Shown here: one piece after another, positions 1-10,000 of the stretch
Numbering within the stretch: the first letter of the stretch is position 1
Layout: every line of letters starts with the position of its first letter
Source: Lichenicoccus roseus
Lineage (GTDB): Bacteria > Pseudomonadota > Alphaproteobacteria > Acetobacterales > Acetobacteraceae
Length of the DNA stretch: 64,000 bases
Direction: 5' to 3'
Assembly: GCF_005844085.1 (NCBI RefSeq)
Contig: NZ_VCDI01000002.1
Span: forward strand, 248,001-312,000
Notes under the pieces: model-generated
The model's input: only the letters and a program-made list of their open reading frames with translations
Database searches by the model: none
What the model was told of the DNA's origin: nothing
Program-made: the position numbers and the translations under genes

Positions 1-423
1 GCGCGGGTCGGACCCGAACAGGCTGAAGCTGATCAGGCCGCCGGCAGCCGGGCCGCGCCGCATCGATGGCAGCGCCCGAAGGATGAAGGGAATGCCCGCA
101 TCCTTGAGCACCAGGGCGTGCCGGCCGGCCTGGCGCGCCCGTCCCACGTCGTCCAGATAGCCATAGGTCTCGGCCAGCCCATCGAAAGCGTCCGCAGCGT
201 CAGGCATCCGCCGTGCCGCTTCGAGAAAGTAGTGCTCGGCCGACCGGAATCCCTGCAGGCGCAGATAGGCTACGCCAAGCTTCTGATAGGCCGGGCCGCA
301 GTCGGGTTCGATGATGATCAGCGCGAGGAGCGCGTGCACCGCCTCGCCCAGTTCCCCTGCCGCCATCAACGTATCGATGCGCGCCTTGTCGATCGCGGAC
401 GACCGTGGGCCTGGCTCATCCAT
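1..423 (-). CDS. TPR-repeat protein, N-terminal part (cut by window edge)
   Basis: The reading frame starts at the ATG complementary to 421-423 and runs off the left edge, so only about 141 residues are visible. Residues 10-110 look like two or three tetratricopeptide repeats (GPAYQKLGVAYLRLQ, then AEHYFLEAARRMPDA), a protein-protein interaction fold. The visible part ends in LISFSLFGSDPR, a motif I associate with TPR proteins whose C-terminal half resembles a glycosyltransferase; that part is outside the window, so function is open. It lies 34 bases downstream of alr on the same strand, so it is probably the last gene of the FNR-alr operon. Confidence 0.7.
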   Translation of the reverse strand, partial: MDEPGPRSSAIDKARIDTLMAAGELGEAVHALLALIIIEPDCGPAYQKLGVAYLRLQGFRSAEHYFLEAARRMPDAADAFDGLAETYGYLDDVGRARQAGRHALVLKDAGIPFILRALPSMRRGPAAGGLISFSLFGSDPR

Positions 424-457
424 GCCGCCAGGCTAGCACGTAACGATGTTGGTGGTG

Positions 458-1609
458 CTACGCCTGCTGCCCGAACACCCGCCGCTGATGGCGTGACCCG
501 AGGGCGGTCAGCATCTCGTAGCCGATGGTGCCGGCCGCTGCTGCCGCGTCGTCGAGCGGGCGATGCGGGCCGATCAGGTCGATCAGGCTGCCGGCCGCAA
601 GCTCGCGGTCGCCGAGCGCGGTGACGTCGAGCCCCAGGCAATCCATCGAGATGCGCCCGACGACCGGCAGCGCGGTCGGATCGTCCGGCAGGGTGGCGAT
701 CCCGGCACCGCCGCCGGCGCGCAGGAAGCCGTCCGCATAACCGACCGCCAGCGTCGCGATCCGGGTGCGGCGCTGTGCCGTGAAGCGTGCCCCGTAGCCG
801 ACACTGGTGCCCGGCTCGATCCAGCGTGTCTGCACCACGCGCCCCTGCAGCCGCACCACCGGATGCATCGGGTTGGCGCCCGGCCCGGGATTGACGCCGT
901 ACAGCGCGGCACCCGGCCGCACCATGTCGAAATGCGCCTCCGGTCCCAGCATGATGCCGGAGGAGGCGGCGAGACTGGCCGGCACATCGCCGAGCGCCCC
1001 ACGCAACAGCGCCCGATGCTCGCAGAAACGCTCGATCTGCTGGCGGTTCATCGGGTGTCCGGGCGTGTCTGCGCACCCGAGATGGCTCATCAGCAGGCTG
1101 GGCCGGATGCCGTCGAGCCGGTGCGGCTCGTCTGCGATCCGCCGCAGATCCGTGCCGGACAGGCCGTAGCGCGACATCCCGGTGTCGGTCTGCATCGCGG
1201 CATCCAGCCGCCGCCCGAGCATCGCCGACAGGGCCTGCCACTCGGCGATCTGCTCCAGGCTGTTCAGCACCGGCAACAGCCGGTGGCGCTCGAAGAATGC
1301 GGCACTGCCCGGGAACGGGCCGTTCAGGACAAGGATCCTGCAGTCGTCGCCGAGATGCGGCCGCAGCGCGATGCCTTCGCCGAGTTGTGCCACGAAGAAG
1401 TCCCGGCAGCCCTCCGCCTGCAGCCGTCGCGCGACGAGGGGCGCGCCCAGGCCGTAGCCGTCCGCCTTCACCACGGCGGCGCAGCGCGCGGGAACGACAC
1501 GGTCGCGCAGCAGTCGGTAGTTCGCGGCCAGCGCATCGAGGTCGATGGTCAGCAGACCGCCCGACTCGAGTGCGAGGGGATCCGGGCCGGTGTCCGAGGC
1601 GTGGCTCAC
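458..1609 (-). CDS. alr: Alanine racemase
   Basis: PLP enzyme that interconverts L- and D-alanine for peptidoglycan in the cytoplasm. The 383-residue product has the PLP-lysine motif VVKADGYGLG (Lys48) and the second catalytic base, Tyr272, in GTSVGYGARF, followed by the C-terminal beta domain; length is normal for the family. I chose the GTG at 1609-1607 because it overlaps the upstream reductase stop as GTGA and places the first beta strand (LLTIDLDAL) about 20 residues in. No ATG fits upstream. Tight overlap with a flavin reductase is an unusual pairing, and they are likely translationally coupled. Confidence 0.95.
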   Translation of the reverse strand: MSHASDTGPDPLALESGGLLTIDLDALAANYRLLRDRVVPARCAAVVKADGYGLGAPLVARRLQAEGCRDFFVAQLGEGIALRPHLGDDCRILVLNGPFPGSAAFFERHRLLPVLNSLEQIAEWQALSAMLGRRLDAAMQTDTGMSRYGLSGTDLRRIADEPHRLDGIRPSLLMSHLGCADTPGHPMNRQQIERFCEHRALLRGALGDVPASLAASSGIMLGPEAHFDMVRPGAALYGVNPGPGANPMHPVVRLQGRVVQTRWIEPGTSVGYGARFTAQRRTRIATLAVGYADGFLRAGGGAGIATLPDDPTALPVVGRISMDCLGLDVTALGDRELAAGSLIDLIGPHRPLDDAAAAAGTIGYEMLTALGSRHQRRVFGQQA

Positions 1610-2652
1610 GCGGCGGCGGGTGCCACGCCGGACGCTGCGGTCGGCAGGCCCTTGCTGGTCGAGTATTCGAAATGCAGCGCGGTGTGCGGATGCACGATCG
1701 GATGGATCGCATGCGCCGCCATCGCCCCCTCGCTGAAGCCCTGCAGGATCAGCTTCAGCTTGCCCGGGTAGGTCGCGACGTCGCCGATCGCGAACACGCC
1801 GGGCATCGAGGTCTCGCAGGTGCTCGGCGTGACCTGGATGTGATGCAGCGCGGATTGCAGCCCCCACTGCGCCACCGGCCCGAGGTCGGTGGACAGGCCG
1901 AAGAAGGCCAGCAGGTGATCGGCCTCGATGCGCCGCACGTCGCCGTCGAGGGTCGCCACCTCGACGGCGCCCAGGATGCCATCCTCGCCATGCAGGGCGT
2001 GCAGCTGGTATGGCACCACCAGCTCGATCGGACCGCCGGGCCCGGACGCCGCCTCGAGCTGCGCCAGGCTCTCGGGTGCGGCACGGAACCTGGCGCGGCG
2101 ATGGACCAGGGTGACGTGCGAGGCGATGTCGCGCAGTTCCAGCGCCCAGTCGATCGCGCTGTCGCCACCGCCGGCGATCACCAGCCGCTTGCCGCGAAAG
2201 GCCTCCTTGCGGCGGACATAATATTGCACGCTGCCGGTCCGCTCGTATGCCTCGAGCCCCGGCAACGGCGGCCGGTTCGGACCGAACGCTCCTGCGCCGG
2301 CGGCGACGATCACCGCACGGGCATGGATGACGTCGCCGCGATCGGTTCCGAGCGCGAAGGCGCCACGGCTGCCGTCCAGCCGCTCGATACGGCGGCCGAG
2401 CAGGCGCGGCACCGCGAACGGCGCGATCTGCTGCTCGAGGGATGCGATCAGCGCCCCTGCCTCGATCGCGGGATGCGCCGGGATGTCGTAGATGGGCTTC
2501 TCCGGATACAGCGCCGCGCACTGGCCGCCGGCCTCGTCGAGCGCGTCGATCAGCACGGTGGATAGCTTGAGCATCCCGCACTCGAACGCCGCGAACAGCC
2601 CGGCCGGCCCGGCGCCGATGATCGCCACATCCGTCTGCATCGTCTCGGCCAT
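1606..2652 (-). CDS. Ferredoxin-NADP+ reductase, thioredoxin-reductase-like (FNR type 2)
   Basis: A 348-residue FAD enzyme expected to pass electrons between NADPH and ferredoxin or flavodoxin. It has the FAD-binding IIGAGPAG (residues 11-18), a second Rossmann motif for NADPH around GGGDSA (161-166), and ATYPGKLKLILQGFSEGA near the C-terminus. The redox CxxC of true thioredoxin reductase is absent, which places it in the YumC-like FNR group. The start is the ATG at 2652 (MAETMQTDVAII); the ATG four codons further in is also possible. It heads a leftward operon and its TGA stop overlaps the alr GTG. Confidence 0.85.
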   Translation of the reverse strand: MAETMQTDVAIIGAGPAGLFAAFECGMLKLSTVLIDALDEAGGQCAALYPEKPIYDIPAHPAIEAGALIASLEQQIAPFAVPRLLGRRIERLDGSRGAFALGTDRGDVIHARAVIVAAGAGAFGPNRPPLPGLEAYERTGSVQYYVRRKEAFRGKRLVIAGGGDSAIDWALELRDIASHVTLVHRRARFRAAPESLAQLEAASGPGGPIELVVPYQLHALHGEDGILGAVEVATLDGDVRRIEADHLLAFFGLSTDLGPVAQWGLQSALHHIQVTPSTCETSMPGVFAIGDVATYPGKLKLILQGFSEGAMAAHAIHPIVHPHTALHFEYSTSKGLPTAASGVAPAAA

Positions 2653-2728
2653 GCCCCTGTCCCCGTCCAGCGTTCGTGCGGTGCGGACTACATTGTGGAG
2701 CCGGCCGGCGCTACGGCAAGATGGCGCC

Positions 2729-3226
2729 ATGAGCGAGGCCGACTCCGGGACGGTGGAACTGTTGCTCGCGCGGCTGGCCGACACCGAGGCGCTGGGCCGA
2801 CGCGTCGCCGGGCTGCTGCGGCCGGGGGACAGCGTCCTGCTGGAAGGCCCGCTCGGCGCCGGCAAGAGCACGCTGGCACGGGCGCTGCTGCGCGCCCTCT
2901 GCCGCGATCCGGCGATGGAGGTGCCGAGCCCGACCTTCACCCTGGTGCAGGAATACGAATCGCCGCTTGGCCCGGTGTCGCATTTCGACCTGTGGCGGCT
3001 GGACGGTCCGGCCGGCCTGCCCGAACTCGGCTGGGAAGAGGCGCGCGAGGGCGTCGTGCTGGTGGAGTGGCCGGACCGGCTGCAGTCGCTGCGGCCGGAC
3101 GATGCGCTGGCGATCGGCCTTGCCCCGGTGGTGGACGACGCGGATGGCCGGTTGGCGAGGATCAGCGGCTGGCCCGGCCGGCGCGACGCGCTCTTGGCAC
3201 TCCCACCCGGCGCGCCTGCCGGATGA
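2729..3226 (+). CDS. tsaE: tRNA threonylcarbamoyladenosine biosynthesis ATPase TsaE
   Basis: ATPase needed for the t6A modification at position 37 of ANN-decoding tRNAs; it works with TsaB and TsaD. The 165-residue product has a P-loop EGPLGAGKSTLA (residues 39-50), the family motif SPTFTLVQEYE, HFDLWRL, and the EWPDRL motif near residue 120, matching the usual TsaE layout and length. The first ATG with a full domain is at 2729. It starts the operon tsaE-nucleotidyltransferase-addB-addA, and its TGA overlaps the next ATG. Confidence 0.93.
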   Translation: MSEADSGTVELLLARLADTEALGRRVAGLLRPGDSVLLEGPLGAGKSTLARALLRALCRDPAMEVPSPTFTLVQEYESPLGPVSHFDLWRLDGPAGLPELGWEEAREGVVLVEWPDRLQSLRPDDALAIGLAPVVDDADGRLARISGWPGRRDALLALPPGAPAG

Positions 3227-4035
3227 TGGACCTGTTCGGGCCGCGCCCGCGCACCAGCCCGACCCATGCGATGCTGCTCGCGGCGGGCTTCGGGCGGCGC
3301 ATGCGTCCACTGACCGAGCAGACTGCCAAGCCCCTGCTGGTGGTCGCCGGGCAGCCGCTGATCGACCATGCTCTCGACCGCCTCGATGCCGCCGGCGTCG
3401 AGGCGGTGGTGGTGAACGCGCACTACCGTTCCGCGGACCTCGACCGGCATCTGCTGGCACGCTCGGCGCGCCGCACCGGGCGTCCGCGCACCACCCTGCT
3501 GCATGAGCCGGAGCTGCTCGATACCGGGGGCGGCGTGCTCGCCGCGATGACCGCGGGGCTGCTTGGCGACGCCGCGTCGTTCTTCGTCGTCAATGGCGAC
3601 AGCTTCTGGCTGGACGGCCCGCGGCCGGCATTGGCCAGGCTGGCCGAGGCGTTCAACCCGGCGCGCCACGACGTCATGCTGCTGGTCAGCCGGATTCCCT
3701 GGGCGGTCGGCGAGGTCGGCGCCGGTGACTTCGCGATCGACGCCGACGGCCTGGTCCGCCGTCGCGACGAGAACGAGATCGTGCCGTACGTCTATTCGGG
3801 CGTGCAGATCGTGTCGCCCAACCTCTTCAGGCGGGCGCCGATCGCCGGCATCGGAACCGGCAGCCCGCGCGCGGGGCGCTTCGGCATGAACCTGCTCTGG
3901 GACCAGGCGATCGGCGCCGGGCGGCTGCGCGCGGTGGTGCATGACGGGCCCTGGTTCCACCTGTCGCGCCCGTCCGACATTGTCGCCACGGAGCGGGCGC
4001 TGCGCGATCCGAACTTCGGGCCGCCCAATACGTGA
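3223..4035 (+). CDS. murU: Nucleotidyltransferase family protein, MurU-like
   Basis: A 270-residue sugar-1-phosphate nucleotidyltransferase. The N-terminus carries the signature LLAAGFGRRMRPLTEQ followed by AKPLL (residues 18-39), with FVVNGDSF supplying the metal-binding aspartate. In alphaproteobacteria this position (tsaE, then addB) usually holds MurU, the N-acetylmuramate-1-phosphate uridylyltransferase of cell-wall recycling. The partner sugar kinase AmgK, normally encoded between tsaE and murU, is missing here: tsaE and this gene overlap directly. The start is the first of two consecutive ATGs (3223), giving an ATGA overlap. Family assignment is firm; the exact substrate is an inference from context. 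Confidence 0.82.
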   Translation: MMDLFGPRPRTSPTHAMLLAAGFGRRMRPLTEQTAKPLLVVAGQPLIDHALDRLDAAGVEAVVVNAHYRSADLDRHLLARSARRTGRPRTTLLHEPELLDTGGGVLAAMTAGLLGDAASFFVVNGDSFWLDGPRPALARLAEAFNPARHDVMLLVSRIPWAVGEVGAGDFAIDADGLVRRRDENEIVPYVYSGVQIVSPNLFRRAPIAGIGTGSPRAGRFGMNLLWDQAIGAGRLRAVVHDGPWFHLSRPSDIVATERALRDPNFGPPNT

Positions 4036-7000
4036 GCGCGCCCGCCGACGTCGCCGCCATTCCCGGCCACCTGCGCTTCCTCGACGTCCTGGCGGACCGG
4101 TGGCTGCGGCAGGCGGGCAGGGATACCGACCCGGCCGGCTGGGCCGAGGCGGTCGGGCGCGGCATGATCGTGCTGCCGACGCGTCGCGCGGCGCGGGCAC
4201 TCACGGAGGCATTCCTGCGCGCCGCCGACGGGCGCGTGCTGCTGCTGCCGCGCATCGTGGCGGCGGGCGGTCTCGACGAGGCCCCGCTGGCGCTGGCCGG
4301 CGTGCTCGACCTGCCGCCCGCCGTGGAGCCGATGCAGCGGCTGGCGGTGCTGGCGCGGATGATCCTCGCGGCTGGCGACAATTTCGGCACCGTGCCGACC
4401 GCCGACCAGGCCTGGCTGCTCGCACAGTCGCTTGCTGAGCTGATCGACGAGGCCGAGCGCGCCGAGACCGATCTTGCCGCCACCTTGCCGCAGCTTGCCG
4501 AGACCCATGCCGAGCACTGGCAGAAGACGTTGGATTTCCTCGCCATCGTCACCGAGGCCTGGCCGCTCTGGCTTGCCGAGCAGGGGCTGATGGACCCGGT
4601 GGAACGCCAGAACGCGCTGCTGCGTGCACAGGCGGCCGCGTGGGAGGAACCCGGCGACGCCGGCGAGCCGGTCTGGGCGGCCGGCTTCACGGTTGCGAGC
4701 CCGGCGCTCGGCACCCTGCTGGCCGCCATCGCCAGGCGTCCTGGCGGGCTGGTGGTACTGCCCGCCCTCGACCGTTCGCTGACCGATGCCGACTTCGCGT
4801 CGCTGCCGGACAGCCACGCCCAGGCCGGGCTGCGCCAGGTGCTGGCAGCACTCGGCGTCGGGCGCGAGGCAGTCGCCGACTGGGCCGATCTGCTGCCGTC
4901 ACACAAGCCGGAATGCGATATCCCGGCTGCCCGGGTTGCGGCGCTGCAGACGGTGCTGCTGCCGGAGCAGGCGCTCGGCGAATGGCTCGACCCGCACCCG
5001 GCCGACCTCAGCGGGATGAGCCGGCTCGATCCGGCCGATCAGCAGGAAGAGGCCGCCTCGATCGCCCTGGTGCTGCGCGATGCGCTGCAGTCTCCCGGAC
5101 GGCGGGCTGCACTGATCACTCCCGATCGTGGCCTCGCCGCCCGCGTGGTGGTCGAGCTCACCCGGTTCGGCGTGCTGATCGACGACAGCGCCGGAGAGCC
5201 GTTGCTGTCGACGCCGCCGGCGATCTTCCTGCGCCTGCTTGCGGAGGCCTGTGCCGACGGCCTGGCGCCGGTCGCGTTGCTGGCCCTGCTCAAGCACCCG
5301 CTCGCCGCCGCCGGCCGCGCGGCCGGCGAGTGCCGCCGGCTGGCGCGCCTGCTCGAACTGGCCTGCCTGCGCGGTCCGGCGCCGGCCCCCGGCTTCGACG
5401 GGCTGCATGTCGCCCTGCGCCTGGCCGAGGCCGACCCGCGCCGGCGGATGCGCGAGCCCGAGGCGCTGCATGGCTTCCTCGACGACCTGCAGAACCGTCT
5501 CGAGCCGCTGCTCCGGCTGTTCCGGGGAGGCGTCGCGGTCGCCCTGCCGGACCTGCTCGATGCGCTGGTGCAGGCGGCGGAGGCCCTGGCGCAGACCGAC
5601 CAGCTGTCCGGCGGCGAGGTGTTGTGGTCGCTGGAGGAAGGCAACGCCCTGGCCGAGCGGATCTCCGCGCTGGCCGGGCATGCCGGCCTGTTGCCGCCGC
5701 AGCCGACGCGCGTGCTGGCCGGCCTGCTGGAGGCAACGCTTGCCGGGGTCGCGGTGCGCAGCCGGCGCGCGCTGCGCGGTCGCGAGGCCGGCGCCGAGCA
5801 TCCGCGGCTGTTCATCTGGGGCCTGCTGGAGGCGCGCCTGCAATCGGTCGAGATTGCGGTACTCGGCGGCCTTGTCGAGGGCGTCTGGCCGCCCGCCGCC
5901 GATCCGGGGCCATGGATGAGCCGGCCGATGCGGGCGCAGGCCGGGCTGCCGTCGCCCGAGCAGCGGGTCGGCGAGACGGCGCACGACTTCCTGACCGCCT
6001 GCTGCTGTGCGCCGGAGATCGTGCTGTCGCGCCCGGGCCGCCGGGATGGCTCGCCTGCGGTGCCGGCACGCTGGCTGGTGCGGCTGGATGCCTGGCTGCA
6101 GGGCAGGGGACAGGCCCTGGCGCTGCATCCGGCGGCGTCGTGGCTGCGGCAGCTCGACCAGCCGGACGGGCCGCCGCGGCCGGTGGCGCCGCCCCGGCCA
6201 TCCCCGCCGGTCGCCCTGCGCCCGCGCCGGCTGAGCGTGACCGAGATCGAGACCTGGATGCGCGACCCGTATGCGATCCATGCCCGCCACGTGCTGCGCC
6301 TGACTGCCCTGCGTCCGCTGGAGGAAGCGGCAGACGCGGCCGACTACGGCACCATCGTGCATGATGCGCTGGCCGGCTTCCTGACCGCCAACGGCGCCGC
6401 CTGGCCCACCGATGCCGGGCGGCAGTTGCGCGGGGCGTTCCTGGACGCACTCGAAGCCGCGGCGCTGCGGCCGGCGCTGGCGGCCTGGTGGCGGCCGCGT
6501 CTGCTGCGCATCGCCGACTGGGTGGCCGAGACCGAGGCGGTGCGCCGCGCGGAGCGGCCGCCGGCGCGCATCGCCACCGAATGCAGCGGCCGCGCGGTGC
6601 TACAGGCCTTGCCCGGCGGCGATTTCGAGCTGCGCGGCCGGGCCGATCGGATCGAGGTCAACCCGGACGGCGGCCTCTGCCTGCTCGACTACAAGACCGG
6701 CACCCTGCCGAGGGGCAAGGAGGTCAAGGAGGGCTGGTCGTCGCAGCTGGTGCTGGAGGCGGCGATGGCGCGGATCGGCGCGTTCGGGCCGGAGCTGGCC
6801 GGGGAGACCGCCGGCCTGGTCTACTGGCGGTTGTCCGGTGGTCATGAGCCGGGCAGCGAGATGCGGGTCGGCAAGGATGAGGCCGAGCTGCAGGAGCTGG
6901 TCGATCGCTGTTGGGAGGCGTTGCGCGGCCTGGTCGCGGAGTATGACGACCCGTCGCAGCCCTACCTGTCGCAGCCGCGCCCGGGTTCGGCGCCGCGCTA

Positions 7001-7064
7001 CACCGACTACGCCCTGCTGGCGCGTGTCGCGGAGTGGAGCGCCGCTCGGGAGGATGGCGAGTGA
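4032..7064 (+). CDS. addB: Double-strand break repair protein AddB
   Basis: The 1010-residue second subunit of the AddAB helicase-nuclease, which resects DNA ends for RecA recombination. The N-terminal half resembles an inactivated UvrD-like helicase (VLPTRRAARALTEAF near residue 45). The C-terminal half contains a PD-(D/E)xK RecB-family nuclease: LRGRADRIE near 866 and LCLLDYKTG near 882. I do not see the cysteine pattern of the iron-sulfur cluster found in the Bacillus AddB nuclease domain. The GTG at 4032 overlaps the upstream stop as GTGA, and the addB stop likewise overlaps addA, so the subunits are probably made in a coupled way. Confidence 0.95.
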   Translation: MSAPADVAAIPGHLRFLDVLADRWLRQAGRDTDPAGWAEAVGRGMIVLPTRRAARALTEAFLRAADGRVLLLPRIVAAGGLDEAPLALAGVLDLPPAVEPMQRLAVLARMILAAGDNFGTVPTADQAWLLAQSLAELIDEAERAETDLAATLPQLAETHAEHWQKTLDFLAIVTEAWPLWLAEQGLMDPVERQNALLRAQAAAWEEPGDAGEPVWAAGFTVASPALGTLLAAIARRPGGLVVLPALDRSLTDADFASLPDSHAQAGLRQVLAALGVGREAVADWADLLPSHKPECDIPAARVAALQTVLLPEQALGEWLDPHPADLSGMSRLDPADQQEEAASIALVLRDALQSPGRRAALITPDRGLAARVVVELTRFGVLIDDSAGEPLLSTPPAIFLRLLAEACADGLAPVALLALLKHPLAAAGRAAGECRRLARLLELACLRGPAPAPGFDGLHVALRLAEADPRRRMREPEALHGFLDDLQNRLEPLLRLFRGGVAVALPDLLDALVQAAEALAQTDQLSGGEVLWSLEEGNALAERISALAGHAGLLPPQPTRVLAGLLEATLAGVAVRSRRALRGREAGAEHPRLFIWGLLEARLQSVEIAVLGGLVEGVWPPAADPGPWMSRPMRAQAGLPSPEQRVGETAHDFLTACCCAPEIVLSRPGRRDGSPAVPARWLVRLDAWLQGRGQALALHPAASWLRQLDQPDGPPRPVAPPRPSPPVALRPRRLSVTEIETWMRDPYAIHARHVLRLTALRPLEEAADAADYGTIVHDALAGFLTANGAAWPTDAGRQLRGAFLDALEAAALRPALAAWWRPRLLRIADWVAETEAVRRAERPPARIATECSGRAVLQALPGGDFELRGRADRIEVNPDGGLCLLDYKTGTLPRGKEVKEGWSSQLVLEAAMARIGAFGPELAGETAGLVYWRLSGGHEPGSEMRVGKDEAELQELVDRCWEALRGLVAEYDDPSQPYLSQPRPGSAPRYTDYALLARVAEWSAAREDGE
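7048..7054 (+). promoter_or_regulatory. Ribosome binding site that fixes the addA start
   Basis: GGGAGGA lies 6 bases before the GTG at 7061. An earlier in-frame GTG at 7034 would add nine residues but has no such site, so 7061 is the better start for addA. Confidence 0.6.
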
Positions 7065-10000
7065 CCCTGACCCCGATCGCCGAGGCCAACCGGCAGCAGA
7101 CGCTGGCCTCCGACCCGCAGGTCTCGGTGTTCGTCTCCGCCTCCGCCGGCAGCGGCAAGACCAAGCTGCTGATCGACCGGCTGCTTCGCCTGATGCTGCC
7201 GCGTCCGGCGATCGGTTCGGAGCCCGGCGCGCCCTTGGTGCCCGGCACCAACCCGGCACGCATCCAGTGCCTGACCTTCACCAAGGCCGCCGCCGCCGAG
7301 ATGTCGATCCGGCTGCAGCGACGGCTCGGCAGCTGGGTGACGCTGGACGACGGCGAACTCGACATCGAACTGGCGGCGCTCGAGGTGCCGCCGGATGCTG
7401 CCACCCGGGCGTCGGCGCGGGCGCTGTTCGCGCGCGTGCTCGACCTGCCCGGCGGCATGCGGATCGGCACCATCCACGCCTTCTGCCAGTCGCTGCTGCG
7501 GCGGTTCCCGCTGGAGGCCGCGATCAGCCCGCACTTCCGGCTCGCCGAGGATACCGACGCGCGGGTGGCGCTGAACGAGGCGGTGGAGGCGGTGCTGGCC
7601 GCCCGCGCCGGGCTGGATGCGTCGCTCGGCATGCTCGCCGGGCAGATCTCGGCCGCGGATTTTTCGGCGCTGGTCGGCAAGCTGCAGGCGGCTTCGAGGG
7701 CGCCCGGCGACGGCGGCCTCGCCGATCTTGCTTCGCTGTCTCCCGAGGCGTTGCACGAGGCGCTGTGGCGGGCCACCCGCGTCGCGCAGCGCGACGAGAG
7801 CGAGGTCCTCGCGCAGGCGGTGGCGTGGCCCGGGGAGGCCAGGCTTCGCGCGGCGCTGGAGGTGGTGCGGGAACGTGGTGCGCCCGGTGCCCGTACGACC
7901 GCGCTGGTCTGGCTCGACTGGCTGGCCCAGGGCGCAGGTGCGCGCGCGACATCCTGGGACCAGTGGTGTGCCCTGCTGCTGACCCAGGCTGGTGAGGCGC
8001 GCAAGCCGTTCCGCGGCAACCTGCTGAAGGACCAGCCGCAGATTGCCGACGCCCTCGCCGCCGAGGCCGAGCGGGTGCTCGCGGTCGAGGACGCGCGCCG
8101 GGCCCTGCGCATGGCGCGGCTGACGGCGGCGCTGCTGGCGGTGGCACTGCCGATCCTGGCCCGGCACGCCGCACGCAAGTCCGAGAGCGGGATGCTCGAC
8201 TATGACGACCTGATCGCCCGGACCCTGGCGCTGCTGGACGATCCGGGCGTGGCCTGGGTGCTGTTCAAGCTCGACGGCGGCATCGACCATCTGCTGCTCG
8301 ACGAGGTGCAGGATACCTCGCCGCTGCAATGGCAGATCGCCTGGTCGCTGACCGGCGAGTTCTTCGCGGGCCACGGCGCCACCCCCTATGCCGGGCCCGG
8401 GAGCGGTGATTCGCGTACGCTGCCGCGCACCATCTTCGCTGTCGGCGACTACAAGCAGTCGATCTACTCGTTCCAGGGCGCCGATCCCGGGCAGTTCCAT
8501 GGCTGGCGCGAGCGGTTCCGGGCGCGTGTCGTGGACGGTGGCGAGCAGTGGCGCGAGCCGTCGCTGACGGTGTCGTTCCGCTCCGTCGAGCCGGTGCTGC
8601 GCCTGGTGGATGCGGTGTTCGCCGACCCGGTCGCGTCGCGCGGCGTGGCGGAGCCGGGGCAGGGCGAACTGCTGCAGCATCGCGCCTCCCGCGTCGGCGA
8701 GCCCGGCCGCGTGGAATTATGGCCGCTCACGCCGGTGGAGGAGGCCGAGCCTGGTCCGGGTCCCTGGCAGGCGCCGGCGCGCAATGCCGGACAGCGCTCC
8801 GCCCCGCAGCGCCTCGCCGAGCATCTGGCGCGCTGGATCGCCGGCGAGATCGGCCGCCCGGCGCTCCCCGGTGCCGCGCCGCTGGCCGCCGGCGACGTGC
8901 TGGTGCTGGTGCCGCGGCGCAGCCCGTTCGTGCGCTCGCTGATCCGTGCCCTGAAGGCGGAGAGCGTGCCGGTCGCGACCCTGGTGCGCACCGGCCTTGT
9001 CGACCAGATCGCGGTGCAGGACCTGCTGGCGCTGTGCGACGCGCTGCTGCTGCCGCAGGACGACCTCACCGTCGCCTCTGTGCTGACCAGCCCGTTGGGT
9101 GGCCTTACCGACGATGCGATGATGGCGCTCGCCACCACGCGTGGGGGCGCCAGCCTGTGGGACAGCCTGCGCGACCGCCATGCCGGGCGGGAGGACTGGG
9201 CACGGGCCTGGAGCCTGCTGGACGGTCTGTTCCGCCGTGTCGATTTCGCCTCGCCGTATGCGCTTCTGGGCGAGGCGCTGGGCGCGCGCGGCGGCCGGGC
9301 GCGCCTGCTGGCGCGGCTTGGGCCGGAGGCTTCGGAGCCGGTGGACGAGCTGCTGGCGGCGGCACTGCGCTACGAGGCCGCGCACGCCGCCTCCCTGCAG
9401 GGTTTCCTGCACTGGATCCGCAGCTCCGAGGAGTTCATCAAGCGCGAGCCCGACAGCGCCGGCGATGCGGTGCGGGTGATGACGGTGCACGGCGCCAAGG
9501 GGCTGCAGGCGCGTCTCGTGGTGCTGCCGGACACGCTGTCCAGCCCGCCGGGCGACGAGACCCTGCTTTGGACCCGCGATCCGCTCACCGGGGTGGCGCT
9601 GCCGTTCTGGGTGCCGCGCGCCGAGCTGGCCTCGCTGCCGACCCGCGCACTCGCCGCCCTGCTGCGCGAGGCCGCCGCCGAGGAGCAGAACCGGCTGCTC
9701 TACGTGGCGCTGACCCGCGCCAGCGATAGGCTGGTGGTGTGCGGCTGGGGGGCGAAGCGGACGCTGCCGGAGAATTGCTGGTACGAGCTGTGCCGGCGCG
9801 GCTTCGAGCGCGCCGGTGCCGTCGCCGTGCCGTTCGAGGCCGCCTCCGCGACGGCGTGGCCGGGAGAGCGGCTGCTGATAGAGACCGGCACTGCCATCCC
9901 GGCCATCCAGCCGACCAGCCCCGCAGCGCCCGCCCGGACCAAGCCGGCGCCGCTGCCGGAGTGGCTGGGAAGCGCACCCCTCTGGCAGGCCGTGGCGCCG

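Noticed and set aside
1606-4200. An 864-codon minus-strand frame extending upstream of the ferredoxin reductase across tsaE and murU
   Set aside because: Only the last 348 codons show family similarity; the upstream part is the antisense shadow of two real plus-strand genes.
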